A stretch of DNA of 64,000 nucleotides from Polytrichum commune (lineage: Eukaryota > Streptophyta > Polytrichopsida > Polytrichales > Polytrichaceae). The notes beneath the pieces were generated by a model. It made no database searches and had not been told where the DNA came from. It saw nothing but the letters and a program-made list of their open reading frames with translations. Shown in pieces: positions 11,347-22,070 of the stretch. Location of the stretch: assembly GCA_950295325.1 (NCBI GenBank), contig OX485803.1:4278001-4342000 (forward strand), given 5' to 3'. How positions within the stretch are numbered: position 1 is the stretch's first letter; each line of letters opens with the position of its first letter. Made by a program: the position numbers and the translations under genes.

Positions 11347-11839
11347 CACCCTAAACTCCGTAATATCAACCCTCATAATGTCACACACTCTCTAATATCC
11401 CGAAACCCTAGGGAACGGATGTTCGTAGTTCAAATCTCACTCCTTATTGTCATTTTTCTCTCCCTTATATTACAAAAATTTTCATTAATGCAAACCACCA
11501 AAGAAGTCAACCCACACCTGCGCATTGCGCCATGTGTCAACATGCGGATGTCACCTTCTTATTTTGATTCTTCTTCTTCTTCTTCTTCTTATGCCACTTG
11601 TTGAATGTTGGTGCATGCACCCGCCATATCACCCGGGAAGGCCGAGGGGAGTGGACCACACTAGCGTACGTGACGGGAGAACGAGTTCAAATTGTCCTCA
11701 CATGTCCTTTGTGTCATTCCATAATGTCACAATGCTACACTAATTCTATTGTATTACGCATCCATGTTAACATTAGAAACCTCTGTAATATCACGTGCAC
11801 TTTTCTTGCCACATGTGTGATACTACAAAGTTTAGAGTG
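11347..11839. mobile_element. pogo/Tc1-mariner-like element, TA-flanked
   Basis: Left end CACCCTAAACTCCGTAATAT and right end ATACTACAAAGTTTAGAGTG are inverted matches, and TA lies immediately outside both ends (11345-11346 and 11840-11841). The sequence ending resembles the TIRs of the elements at 22071-23073 and 7262-7670. The 493-bp interior holds a CTT microsatellite at 11568-11589 and no transposase, so it is non-autonomous. The open frames at 11338-11855 are not genes. Confidence 0.65.
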
Positions 11840-11859
11840 TAGTATGAAAATATGAGGTA

Positions 11860-12175
11860 GATGAGTGGTTAAATGGTTGCTTTTCCCAACTAGCCCAATT
11901 CTCCTAACATACAAAACAAGCAATTAGTAAAAGGTTGTCAGTGATCCAAATCATGGCCCATGGTCACTTTTCTCATAAATTTTGGAGCTCATATGTATCA
12001 AAGTGAATATTCTCATGCTCGTGAAATGATCATATAGGTTCCCCCCCCCCTTCAATTATGTTGATTGTCAAGCATGGAATGGATATCACATTTTTGAACA
12101 CACATTGAGTTTCTTATAAACATTTGTCTTTTTGGTATACATTATTGGAGCCACACCAAACCAAATTTAGGGTTG
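11860..12175. repeat. Dispersed repeat family G, copy 2
   Basis: This block carries the family wording (GTTGCTTTTCCCAACTAGCC, GATCATATAGGTTCC, CACATTTTTGAACACA, TTTGTCTTTTTGGTATAC) and aligns with 38670-39060. A 10-nt C run at 12041-12050 is inside it. No coding capacity is seen. Confidence 0.5.
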
Positions 12176-12236
12176 TCTACCTCAAGGGTGCATTTCCATT
12201 GAGAAGTGGAAGTGAAATATTGATGTCACTTCTGTA

Positions 12237-13168
12237 CACTACTAGGATTTAGGGGCCTATAAGAACAAACTTCCCATTCGATATAGGCAGTTTTTAGCAC
12301 GTGATCCCGTTTACATATGTCAAGACCGTTTATTGATTAGATACGCCCGCTTTCAACTTCGATTGGGAACGGAAGTTTTAGACCTTACAAAACTGCCAAT
12401 CTTGGATTTGAGCTCAAAACGAAGGTATCTAACCAGTACAAGAGACACCAACCTTGAAACCAAGCTCTCCTCAAGGTTAGTCACATGTTAAGACCAGGTT
12501 TCTTTTATCTTGACCCACCGAACTTCCTTTCAAAACGGGCATTTTTGTATGTGTGTAGCCTCCCCGTCATGCAAACATGTAGTGTGTTTCTACAGGAAGG
12601 GGGAGAAAGGCGTATAAGTGACCAAGTTTTGCATTATTGACCCTGCCCAATTCAGATAGATATTTGGAATGAAATGGAAACTTGTATATTTGCACGATCA
12701 GATATTTGAAGTAGGCTATAGTATTCATTATTGGCATGTGATCTACCAACCTACCAAATTTTTGCTCAGTTGTAGACAAATCTCATCATCATTGAGCACC
12801 TTACAAAATCCTAGCTTGTAACAAAGAAATTCAACATTGCAGATTTTTTTTTCTAATCTTATTTTTATAAAGTTTACAAATCCACCCTCTTCTTGATGGG
12901 CAAGGTTGGGATAGAGGAGGTGGGCATTTTCGAGGGGGAATATGTTGCCCTTTTGCAACCTCATGGACTCATTATTAGTAAACATGGTTCTATAACACTT
13001 TTTCCATTCGACATGGGTGGTCATTATGAAATGACCCAGTTACATGTGTCGAGTCCAATCTACAATCACCATAGATTCAACTTGATACATGTAAATGGGG
13101 TCGTGTTGGAATGATCGTTTGTGTCATTGGGAAGTGTGTCCTTCTAGCCCCCATATTCCTACTTGGTG
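12237..13168. mobile_element. Element with ~85-bp terminal inverted repeats (CACTACTAGG family)
   Basis: The left end CACTACTAGGATTTAGGGGC followed by ACTTCCCATTCGATATAGG and CCGTTTACATATGTCAAG is matched in inverted order at the right end (TTGATACATGTAAATGGGG, GTGTCATTGGGAAGTGTG, GCCCCCATATTCCTACTTGG). The paired ends span roughly 85 bases each. The start CACTA points to a CACTA relative, but the flanking trinucleotides (GTA, ATC) do not match. The interior (93-, 73- and 70-residue frames) shows nothing I recognise. Confidence 0.55.
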
Positions 13169-13292
13169 ATCATACATTTGGCTTCCTCGTTGGTCATCAT
13201 TGAAGCAACCAACTTGGAAAAGGAGTTACACTTTATTTTATTTATTGGTTTCTTGATGACTTGATGGTAAGTGGTTTTCCCCTAAGTCATGA

Positions 13293-13507
13293 CACTACTA
13301 GGAAATGTGAGTCAATAACAAAATTGCTATTTGACACAGGTGGTGAGTAAGACACAATCATGTTTACTAGTGTCGAGTTATTACGGTCATTAAGACACAA
13401 TCCCATTTACAAGTGTCAAGTCCAATCTATGATTGTAAATGGGATTGTGTCTTAATGACCACTTGAGTCAAATCACAAGTGAGTTCTAGACCCCATAATC
13501 CTAGTAG
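13293..13507. mobile_element. Foldback MITE with a 28-bp perfect hairpin
   Basis: The element starts CACTACTAGGAAATG and ends CCCCATAATCCTAGTAG. At its centre, 13385-13412 (GGTCATTAAGACACAATCCC...) and 13433-13460 are exact reverse complements across a 20-nt loop. CATGA lies just outside both ends, allowing a short target duplication if the element starts at CTACTAGG. It shares the terminus with the element at 12237 and is non-coding. Confidence 0.6.
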
Positions 13508-13543
13508 CATGAGATGGTTGTGTTGTTAGACAACGTGGTCCTA

Positions 13544-13628
13544 GAGCACACTTCCCATTTGACATAGGTGGTCATTGTAACATATGTATGTCGCAGTGAC
13601 CACTTGTGTCAAATGGGAAGTTGTGCTC
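13544..13628. repeat. Foldback hairpin related to the CACTACTAGG family
   Basis: The left arm GAGCACACTTCCCATTTGAC plus ATAGGTGGTCATTG pairs with CAGTGACCACTTGTGTCAA plus ATGGGAAGTTGTGCTC, with few mismatches and a 16-nt loop. The stem is about 34 bp. The arm sequences match the ends of the 12237-13168 element, so it is probably an internally deleted derivative. A transcript across it would form a long stem. Confidence 0.6.
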
Positions 13629-13735
13629 CAAGCCCCACAATCCTAATTCAATTGATAGTTAGATTTTTTAGATTTTTTTTTATCAGGATGATTGTCGTCG
13701 TTGTTGTTGTTATTGTTGTTGTTGAGACAGATGCC

Positions 13736-13826
13736 AACAAGCCAATGCCAAAATGCATTAAGAACAAAAGGAAGACACACCCACTTCGAGGGAAGGTAGG
13801 AACCCTTGGATGCGCCACACCCGCCA
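13736..13826 (-). mobile_element. LINE 3'-end-like segment, minus orientation
   Basis: Read on the minus strand this segment gives a GTGGCGCATCCAAGGG... TTAATGCATTTTGG pattern that matches the plus-strand segments at 14105-14195 and 17035-17115. It therefore appears to be the 3' end of the same LINE family in opposite orientation to its neighbour, forming an inverted pair about 280 bp apart. Confidence 0.45.
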
Positions 13827-14104
13827 CATAAAGAGTATCAATAATATTGGCATACGTTGGCACTTTGATCCTTTGGTGGCTTGGGTCTTGGGTTGGTGGG
13901 GTGGGATGGTCCTTGGTTGGGTGTCATGTTTAGACAACTTCATTTCAACTATGAAAGAATCAAACATCGCAAAAGGAATAATTGCCTAGAAGATATATAC
14001 ATATACATATATATTGAAACCTAGAAAAGTGTTGTGGCCAAATTATGGTCTTCCTTGTCCTTGGTGGGACTCTTGTTACTTCTTGCATTGCTACTCTTTT
14101 AAGT

Positions 14105-14195
14105 GGTAGTGTGGCGCGTCCGAGGGGTTCCGCCTCCCTTGAAGCGGGCGCATCTTCCTTGATTCTTAATGCATTTGGCGTTGGCTTTTGGCCTT
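14105..14195 (+). mobile_element. LINE 3'-end-like segment, plus orientation
   Basis: The segment reads GTGGCGCGTCCGAGGGG, CGCCTCCCTTGAAGCGGGCG, TTCTTAATGCATTTGGCG and matches the region just downstream of the LINE remnant at 17035-17115. The 174-residue open frame 14045-14569 that covers it has no recognisable domain and is best read as chance coding over a LINE untranslated region. Confidence 0.45.
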
Positions 14196-14939
14196 TTGTC
14201 TCAAAATATAATAAAATTTATGGTTGGCCCTTACAGACCGAAAGCAAAAAGAATAGACAAAATATGCTCGAAGCCTATGCTTCATGGGTCCCATCTCTAC
14301 GAGGTTTGGTTATTTTTCAATTTATATTCTCTTCATTAAAAAAGATGACGTTGGCTTATAATTGGTCTTCTGTCTTTCTAAAAATACAAACAAAAACAAA
14401 CAAACAAAAAGAAAAAAACACATCACAAATGAATATGTACAATGATCGTCGGCCACTATACGTGAACTACTGTAAGCTCTCCTGGGAAAGTGAGATGGCT
14501 CGTCCAAGGAAACAGAGGTGGAGCCATTGCCCAGATCTCCAACTCATTGGAAGTTGTGCCTTAACATAAGGAGGGTGTGGATCTTAGTAGATCTAAAGCC
14601 AAAAACTCCAAAGGTTGGGAGGATTGAAATAGTGGAAACTAGATTGAGTGATTTGAATACAGATCTGTTGTGGGAGAGGTAGTAGTGTAACCGGATTACG
14701 GATCGCATAGATCTAGAAGATGTTTGGAACTAAGAGCATAGATGAGTGCCAAAGGCATGTGGGAGGAACGAGCCGATTCAAAGAAATGGAGATGAAGTCG
14801 TTTGCAACAAAGGTTCGCTATAATGGGAGTGGACCACAATTTGATCCATTGTTGGAGAAGAGGAGAGGTTGGATATCGGGCGAGGCACAAAGACATGATG
14901 TTGAAATGACAGATGCAGTGATTGAAGGTATGGTTGAGA

Positions 14940-16924
14940 CAAGTACACACGTAAGCTGGAGTGGCTTGTAGGATACAACTGGCAATGGGTAGAAGAAGGC
15001 GACTTGTTTAAACTACTTGGCACCCGTTTTGGACTCAATCTTAACACTTTAGACGCAGACCAATTTTTCTACACCAAATTCGCTAAGAAACTCAATTAAT
15101 GGAGCACCACGAAACTTTCGTTGGCATGGAAGGTTGTCATATGTAACCAAGTGTTGCTCTCCACATTGTGGTTCTTTATCATGGTATGGGGGGGTTGGGG
15201 GGGGGGGGGGGCTCCAACAAGATCCTTAGGAAAATGAGAGGCGCAATCCGCAAGTCCCTATGGTCTGGAAAAGAACAACTAACCCGCACTAGAGTTAGAT
15301 GGAAGGAATGTTGTATGAAGAAGAAAGTTGGCAGACTTGGACTAGTGGACCTAGAGGCGGCCAAGACTAGCCTCCTATGGAAGTGGATTGTTAAGGCGAT
15401 GGAACCCAACGAATCGAGTCTCCAACTCATGCTTAGATATAAGCTAGCAAGGTTCAACCCCCAAAGAGGAAGAAGTTGGGGGGGGGGGGGTCAGCTTGGG
15501 CTAGTTTAACATGTTACAACACCAAGGATTCTCTAGTTCCAAGGTATGGAGTCACAATAGAAGGTTATGGTGAAAGGCTTCTATCAACTTCCCCGCGCCC
15601 ATACGGAATTGCTACACTCGAACATTTGGTGGTCTGAAGGACTAGAACTTATTAATAACGCTTTCACTTACTCCAAAGCCCTCAGCCTATACTGCAAGTG
15701 TATTCATTGCATAGATGATGTCTGGAATAGTGAACACCCTATTTTTTTTTTTAATTTTTTTCATGAGATAAACACAAAAGAAGTTAACCTTATGCCAACT
15801 GAGGCCGAAGACTGAACCATGCTTATAAATAAGATTTTTGGACAATGAAGCCACCTTTTGCAAGCCGGCTCGGATGCCACCCCTTTGGACAATAGATTGG
15901 CTTCTATAACGCCAAAGTGGAGGACCTAGCATTTGTCCTGCAATGTTTGATTGGTTATACTCCTCCATGCATGCACCTCCACCATCTCCTTATGCCTCTC
16001 CCAATCCAATGCTTCCAGGTTGGAACACACTCCCGATGCCTCAGTGAATGGGAATACCCCACCGGGGATATGGTTGGTTTTTTCCATAAAGTTAAAAATT
16101 GTTCATACTACCAGAGGGCAAAAGACGAAAGAAATCGTCTTCTTTTACGGCAAAATGGCCACTCTTAGTTGGATCCTGGACGAATGGTGTTGGGTCGATG
16201 GGTACCACTTTCTTAATTATACCACAAAATTTGGAAGAGACTCTGTTATCAAAAGGACCGCATGAACCACACATGTTGCAGACATGTGGCAATGCTAGCT
16301 CATGGGGACTACAAGTTCTACTGGTCTCAAGTTTGGGACCCGCTTTGGTCCGGCAAGGAAGCCACTTTCATGTGGTCCATATGGCATAAATCAATGACAT
16401 TTAATGAATGAAGGGCCTGCATTGCACCGACTTCCATCTCCAAACAATGTGTTTTTGCCTCCCAAACACAAGCGAATAATTCAAGCTAGGAGGGTTTGGA
16501 GATGGGCCATGTTCATCAAGCATGAGATGTGTGGGGTTAGAGTCGGCAACTATATAGCTTTCATTGGAAACAAGCTTTGCTTGGGGAAAGGATTCTTAAG
16601 AAATTTGGCAAAAAATAAAAAATAAAAAATAAAAAATGTCACCTTCTTCGTGGTATTACGCTTTGGACCATTTGGATTGAATGGACAAAGTGTTCAACCA
16701 TGAACAATGGCACGAGTCTAAGGTCAAACACCGTATTTGGGATGAACCCATCATTTACGCCAAGGCCAAGGCGGCATGGGAATGGGCGGTCAAGCAAATT
16801 TAGATTAGCACCTTCTCTGCTGCAACTATGCTCCAAGGTTTCGACCAAACGTGGGGTGCTAGGAAAATCCTTTGTGGGAGAAACAATTTGAATATGGCTT
16901 GGAATTTGGAAGCGGCAACGTAGT
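14940..16924 (+). pseudogene. LINE non-LTR retrotransposon remnant (ORF2 C-terminal part)
   Basis: Frame-shifting translation gives a series of peptides typical of the C-terminal half of plant LINE ORF2, after the reverse-transcriptase core: GDLFKLLGTRFGLNLN, LAWKVVICNQVLLSTLWFF, RKSLWSGKEQLTRTRVRWKE, GRLGLVDLEAAKTSLLWKWI, MLRYKLARFNPQRGRSWG, then a zinc-finger RVT-like region (LHRL... RRVWRWAMFIKHEMCGVR) and a tail with HEQWHESKVKHRIWDE. Many frameshifts, stops and two long G runs (15183-15209, 15479-15490) show it is dead. The catalytic reverse transcriptase and endonuclease domains are not present. Residual open frames (113, 104, 96 and 73 residues) are pieces of it. The 3' untranslated part continues to about 17120. 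Confidence 0.75.
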
Positions 16925-17611
16925 TAGGTAGTTCAACACTTTGATGGACAACTTGATGACTTGGGGGTTGTCCTTGGTTAGGTGGGTCCAGCGGGTTGTC
17001 CGTGGTGGAGTTCTATTGGTGTTACTTTTTACGTGGTGGTGTTTCGTGTCTGAGGGGTCCCACCTCCCCTAGTGGTGGGCGTGTTTTCTTCGTTCTTTAT
17101 GCATTGGCCAAAAACAACAAAAACAACTGTAAGCCAAAAGAGAGGTCCCACGAAGTCAACTCTGCATTGGTCACGTATTCTGGTAGATTTATCTCACTTT
17201 TCTCGAAATACAAATGCCCTTTTCCTAAATGGAAAGGATTCATGAGTTGAAGATGCTCAGAGCTTTCTACTTTGAGCCCAATACTTGTAGTTGATAATAT
17301 CTAAAGTAGGAAATAAATATCAAAGGAAAGCACCCTTCTCAGCCTGAACTTTATTACTTGTTATAAAAGGCACCAATAAGGTAGATAATCTTTTGGTGTG
17401 ACCAAAAAACCTGTGTAAAGTGAGACCCAAAAACGCGCCAGGTTCCCAGGACATCAACTCGAAGATTATGCAAATGGCAACTGGCCTCTGGCCATTGTAA
17501 AACAAACGTGATTTGGGAACCTATATTAATTTGGGCGCTTCCAATTCCACAGACAATTTGGACTAATGAACAGGGAGAAATAACCACTACACCGTTTATG
17601 GTACTTATGCC

Positions 17612-18714
17612 CAGTGGTGATTTTTCACAAGGTCCCCAACATGTCCAGGGACATGTTCATAAAAAAAACCTTTCCAGTGGACGGGTTTTTAGAAAATGAA
17701 CCGGTTTTTGGACGTGTCAAATTCACTTTTGGATGGGTTCTAAAAACAACAAATTTTATGATAATTTTTCCAAGAAAATAAATGGTACAAATATTAGTTA
17801 CATTATGTCATATAGGACATGTGAATATAAGCATAATGCAATCAAACCACTAATACCCAATCAAAATATCCATCTTGAAGTGCTTGATTCACTTGCATAC
17901 ATTAATTCATCAACCACAAAATGTAGAACCTTTTTAACATAATGTCAAAGATTATAATTGAAGATAAAATTAGCAATTGAATAAGAATTAGTATATATAA
18001 ACATGTTCAAAATTTTAAAAATAAAGAGCTACTCACCCTTCAAAGAAGTGGATGAATTCTCCTATCCTTCATGTTTCTCCAAACAAGCATCACTGCATTC
18101 CAATTGATGTTTTCAACTGGAATATTTGCACATGAAATGCGCATCAAAGCATCTAAAGTCTCTAACTTCAAACTAGCACGTAGATGACTTTTGATTAGGT
18201 TTTAACTAGAAAAACCCCTCTTGTGGAGGGAATGCAGGTGGTGACGGACGGGCGATGACGGGTGATGGAAACACCTTGAGGATAGAGTGTGGGGAAAGAA
18301 ATGGGAGATTGAAGGACAAGAAATAAAAAGAAATGATGGTGGCAGAGGAAATTAGAATGGGGTGTACTGGAAAGATGAGAATCGACAGCAAAAGACAAAT
18401 AAGTGACGGGCATTGAAGGCATGATTTGTGAAGATCCTATTGTTTCCAAGTGCAAATAGTCACATGTCAACATCTTTTGGTTTTAAAAAAAAAAAAAAAT
18501 TACCAACATTGTAAGAGACTTATTTATACGTATTGCGGGACGGGTATTTTCATTTCCAAACCGGTTTTGGGACGGGTTGTTTTTTTCTTTAACCTTTCCA
18601 TGGACGGGTTGGTTTAGAAACTACCGGCTTTGGGACAGGTTGCAATTTTTTTTGCCTTTCAATTCAAGGTTTTTGGACGTGGACGGGCAAAAACTTTGTG
18701 AAAAATCAACCTTG
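17612..18714. mobile_element. hAT-type element, family B, copy 1
   Basis: It starts CAGTGGTGATTTTTCACAAG and ends GTGAAAAATCAACCTTG, an inverted pair. The octamer CTTATGCC flanks both sides exactly (17604-17611 and 18715-18722), a perfect hAT-type duplication. The interior repeats a GGACGGGTT motif near both ends. About 18415-18485 closely matches the middle of family A (CAAGATCCTATTGTTTCC-like, then ACATGTCAACATCTTTTGG). There is no transposase, and small frames at 17733 and 18195 are not recognisable. It inserted into a family D' terminus (ACTACACCGTTTATGGTA just upstream). Confidence 0.85.
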
Positions 18715-19239
18715 CTTATGCCCCCTTCCCACCTGACTTTAGCTAAGCCTAAAAGTTGGTTCTAAAAACACAGCCTTCACACCATCGACATTATCTAGTG
18801 CCGAGTCTAGTTGGCAAATGATGTGGCATGGTCTAAAAGTGGAGGTTTTAAGCCTCAAGCACCGACCCTCCCCTCAGTACCTAGACTTGAGGCAAGAATG
18901 TAGGACCTTTAAAAGTGTCGCCTCCCGCCCTTGTGATTGGTTGCTTTTAGTCTTACCTATGAGGGCACGAGGAGCTTCATTAACAAAAACCGATGGTAAG
19001 ATAAATGAGTAGCAAGGCATTTGGGGATGGGACAAAAACTATCCAACATTCATTGCTTGGTAGATAAAAAAAATGAACATGTGTGAAAGCTACTTAACTA
19101 AAACCTACTTGGAAATATCTGGAGCAAGTTCTTGTAGGTGCATTGGGATAGCCGGATGCCTCCGCTATAACCGAGGGAGCTTTACCCGGGTTTTAGGAAA
19201 ACCTTTGGTTTTTTGATAAAGTTAGGTGGGGAGGAGGCA

Positions 19240-19758
19240 TTAGAGTCTCATTCGTAAGTGTCACTTACCCTATTTTGAAGCATATGCTAGGTTACACTGA
19301 TGATTAACAACTTCATCATAGTGTCACCTCATGACAGTTGGCGTTCAAGTACGCTTACTAATATCTTAGCACGAGTATGCTCAATAATGTTTGAAGTGCA
19401 TGCCTATGTCACACAATGGTCTGCAAGTTGACTAAAGTGTACACAAATGACACTTGCCATTAGTATGCTCAAGAATATCTTCCTCTTGCATACTAAAATG
19501 TAAACACATGACGCTTGCCATTAGTGTGCTCAAAAATATCATCCCCTTGCATATTGAACTGCAAGACTACCATCTAACGTTTCCCAACGTGCTACGCTAA
19601 ATGTCATAATGTACACATTTTTTCACTTGAAGAAGTTACTTATGTTGACGAATGGAATCATATTAGCAATTAGCAGGCATGACACTTTGACACCTCTAGG
19701 CACCTAGTTTAGGCCCTTTGCAAATAGTGTACGTGATACTAAATACCATAAACGATGT
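19240..19758 (+). mobile_element. MITE family D', longest copy
   Basis: The element runs from GTAAGTGTCACTTACCCTAT to GTGATACTAAATACCATAAA, ending near CGATGTAGT. Two internal units repeat (CCATTAGTATGCTCAAGAAT and CCATTAGTGTGCTCAAAAAT, each followed by ATATC...CTTGCATA). Partial copies lie at 4905-5294 (inverted), 6165-6325 and 48040-48180. No coding capacity is seen. Its terminus TACCATAAACG-TGTAG is shared with otherwise different small elements. Confidence 0.55.
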
Positions 19759-20244
19759 AGTTACGGATGTACCAATTTACTTTGAGAAATAATTGGTTCA
19801 AATTCACTGATGTTGCACATGTACTTTGAACACATGGTCAAATCTCATCATTACACATGTCTATTTTGTGTTTGTTCTTCCCTACTAGCCTTGCCACACA
19901 CAACTCAAGTATAGGTCTCCAAAAAGTTAGGCTACCACATCAGCCCAATGTGCATGGAGAGAGGGAATTATCGTATACGAGTGTACCTCTCATTCATCCA
20001 ACATAAAAGTGTTGAAATAGTATGTAGTTTGGAGGTTACCTTTTAAAGTTGACTTTGCACTAGAATTAGCTTTGAAGACCCCGGATTATAATACTCAAGG
20101 TCATTTAAGTTGAATTGGGAACAAACTATTGGGTGGGTTGGGGAGCTCAAGTTTTATATATATATAATAATTTTAATAATGAATACTTTTTAAAAATTTA
20201 ATAAAAAATGCTGGATGCACGAGAGCTATGCTCGCATACAACTT

Positions 20245-20482
20245 GGGATTTGTGGCATCTATGTTAACTCACCCATCGTCGATGAAGGACTCTAGTTACA
20301 AAAAAAATCCCCTACAAGTTTGAGGGTTGATTCATTCCAATTCAACACCCTATAATAATTTGGGGTTTGTCACTTTATTTACGTAGTCAAATTGTCCATA
20401 AATAGTCATTTACATGTTACAGTATAAATCACTACGTTTTCACCTTTGCAATGGGTGAGTTTACGTAGACACCACAAATCCC
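20245..20482. mobile_element. MITE family F, copy 1
   Basis: Inverted ends GGGATTTGTGGCATCTATGT with AACTCACCCAT and, at the right, ATGGGTGAGTTTACGTAGAC with ACCACAAATCCC form a ~32-bp terminal inverted repeat. A second copy at 24267-24504 has the same ends and interior (CTACAAG-TTGAGGG, TTCCAATTC-ACACC). It is non-coding. I could not define a target duplication. Confidence 0.65.
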
Positions 20483-20608
20483 TAGCCCTTTCCAACGTAC
20501 CTTTGAAGCTATACACACGTTAAAACACAAGACTTATTTCATGCAAAGAATCTTCTCCACATGGAACATATATCTAAGCTTTATCACAAATGAACAGGGA
20601 GAACTGAC

Positions 20609-20812
20609 TATTACACTAAACATTACTATCCGGATTTATATAACGCTATATCTATGTATTGTGTATCCCATATTTTACCAACAAATGTGAAACCGATAGT
20701 TTGAACGTTATAGAACATTACCAACTTTTCTTGATAAAAAATCACATCAATACTAAAAATATACATCACCGCGCAAATCCAAATAGTAAGTGACACTAAA
20801 CACCACATTAGT
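20609..20812. mobile_element. Small MITE of the D' terminus group
   Basis: The block starts TACACTAAACATTACTATCC and ends AGTAAGTGACACTAAACACC next to TTAGTGTTG. It resembles the element at 25242-25445 in its right half (AAATAGTAAGTGACACTAAA). It directly abuts the family A element that follows. The 84-residue frame across it is a shadow. Confidence 0.45.
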
Positions 20813-20984
20813 GTTGTTACAGATGAAGCGGTTGAATCCAAGAAATAACCGGTTGAAGCACAAGGAAAATCACCCACCATGTTCGAGGAATCTAGTGAAT
20901 ATGCCTTGAATTAATTAATAGACGAACAACCGAAAGATCACAAAACATGTCACCAGTTGGGACTTGGAAACACTACGGACACTG
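20813..20984 (+). mobile_element. hAT-type MITE, family A, left-truncated
   Basis: It starts TTACAGATGAAGCGGTTG and ends AAACACTACGGACACTG, with the family interior shortened (the GGATCTCGACC...CTCCCC part is missing, so the copy has an internal deletion near its right end). Confidence 0.55.
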
Positions 20985-22070
20985 CTTTCATGACCGTCGT
21001 GTTCTTCTATCCTATGTTCGGGGAAAACCGACGGCTAGTTCATTATCAGCCGATGGATTTCCCCTCATGGCCGGTCCAAATTTCCAACCATCAGATGGCA
21101 ATCCGACGTAAATTTCAATTCTCCGGCAATTAGCCGATGGACCAGAAAATGTCCCGGAAATGTAGCCGATTCTTCTTGTGAGATACTGGATTTCAGCCGG
21201 AAGCATCCAGAGCGCTATTTGTCTAGGGCATTTGATGATGCACTTGAGGAAGTACCCTAAACCTTAAACTTTTTGAATTATGAAACCTTTCCATGACCAA
21301 ATCCAATTGCTTCTATGAAGAATTGGGGGACCCTTGGCCTTCAAGCGGTGAAGGCATTGCTAGGTTGAATTCCTGCCAAGGATATTAACTCTTCAAATTT
21401 AAAATTTTGAACATGCCTTTCTTTTCACTTATTCAAGATTTTGCACTAAGAAATGATTTCTAAAAACTTTTCATACATTTTTTAAACAATTAGTGCCGGT
21501 ATGAATTCCATTTAATCAGATATTGGCCAATGAAAATATGAAAACATAGGCAATTGGCCGATTGATTTTACAAAAGACCGGCTCTTGCCGATGTAAATTG
21601 GAAAAAATCCGACCCTTCGTAGCAACTACCGGCAATTAGCCACTAACTAAGGCTTCAAAAACTTCCCAAGCTCTGCTTCTATCTCCTCCTTCACCCTCCT
21701 CCGATCGCATGTGATTTCCCCTCCCCACCCCACTTGTGATCATTGGTTTGAACCCTTTTTGAAACCAGAGTGAAAAGGCCAAGGCCAAGGGCATGGCGCT
21801 CGTGTGGCTACAACAGACGTGTGGCAGAGCCGAGCTCCAATCACGACCCGCCAGCGAGGCGCAAGGCCCCCCTCCCATGTCCTTCCCGACACAACAACCA
21901 GGGGCGGGTGGGCAGGCGGGCGGGCGGGCGGGCGGGCGGCCCAAGAAAACGTTGAGCTTTTAAGCAAATCACATTGATTGGCCACTGACTCCCCTTTACT
22001 TTAATGAAAAAAAATAAGGAAAAATTCCCATGAGAATCTCAACCCTAGCGTTGCTTGCGTGAGAGTATAC
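20985..22070. other. Gene-free stretch: CCGGCAATTAGCC repeats and a GC-rich tract
   Basis: From about 21010 to 21640 the motif CGGCAATTAGCC and variants (AATTGGCCGATTG, GGCTCTTGCCGATG) recur, suggesting an element with diffuse internal repeats. About 21770-21955 is a GC-rich patch with a (GGGC)n run at 21915-21940. The overlapping open frames there (102, 81, 61 residues on both strands) are products of base composition. Confidence 0.4.

Noticed and set aside
14045-14569. 174-residue plus-strand open frame, the longest in the first half of the window
   Set aside because: It covers a repeated LINE 3'-end segment also found at 17035, has a low-complexity Lys/Asn/Gln stretch and no recognisable domain.
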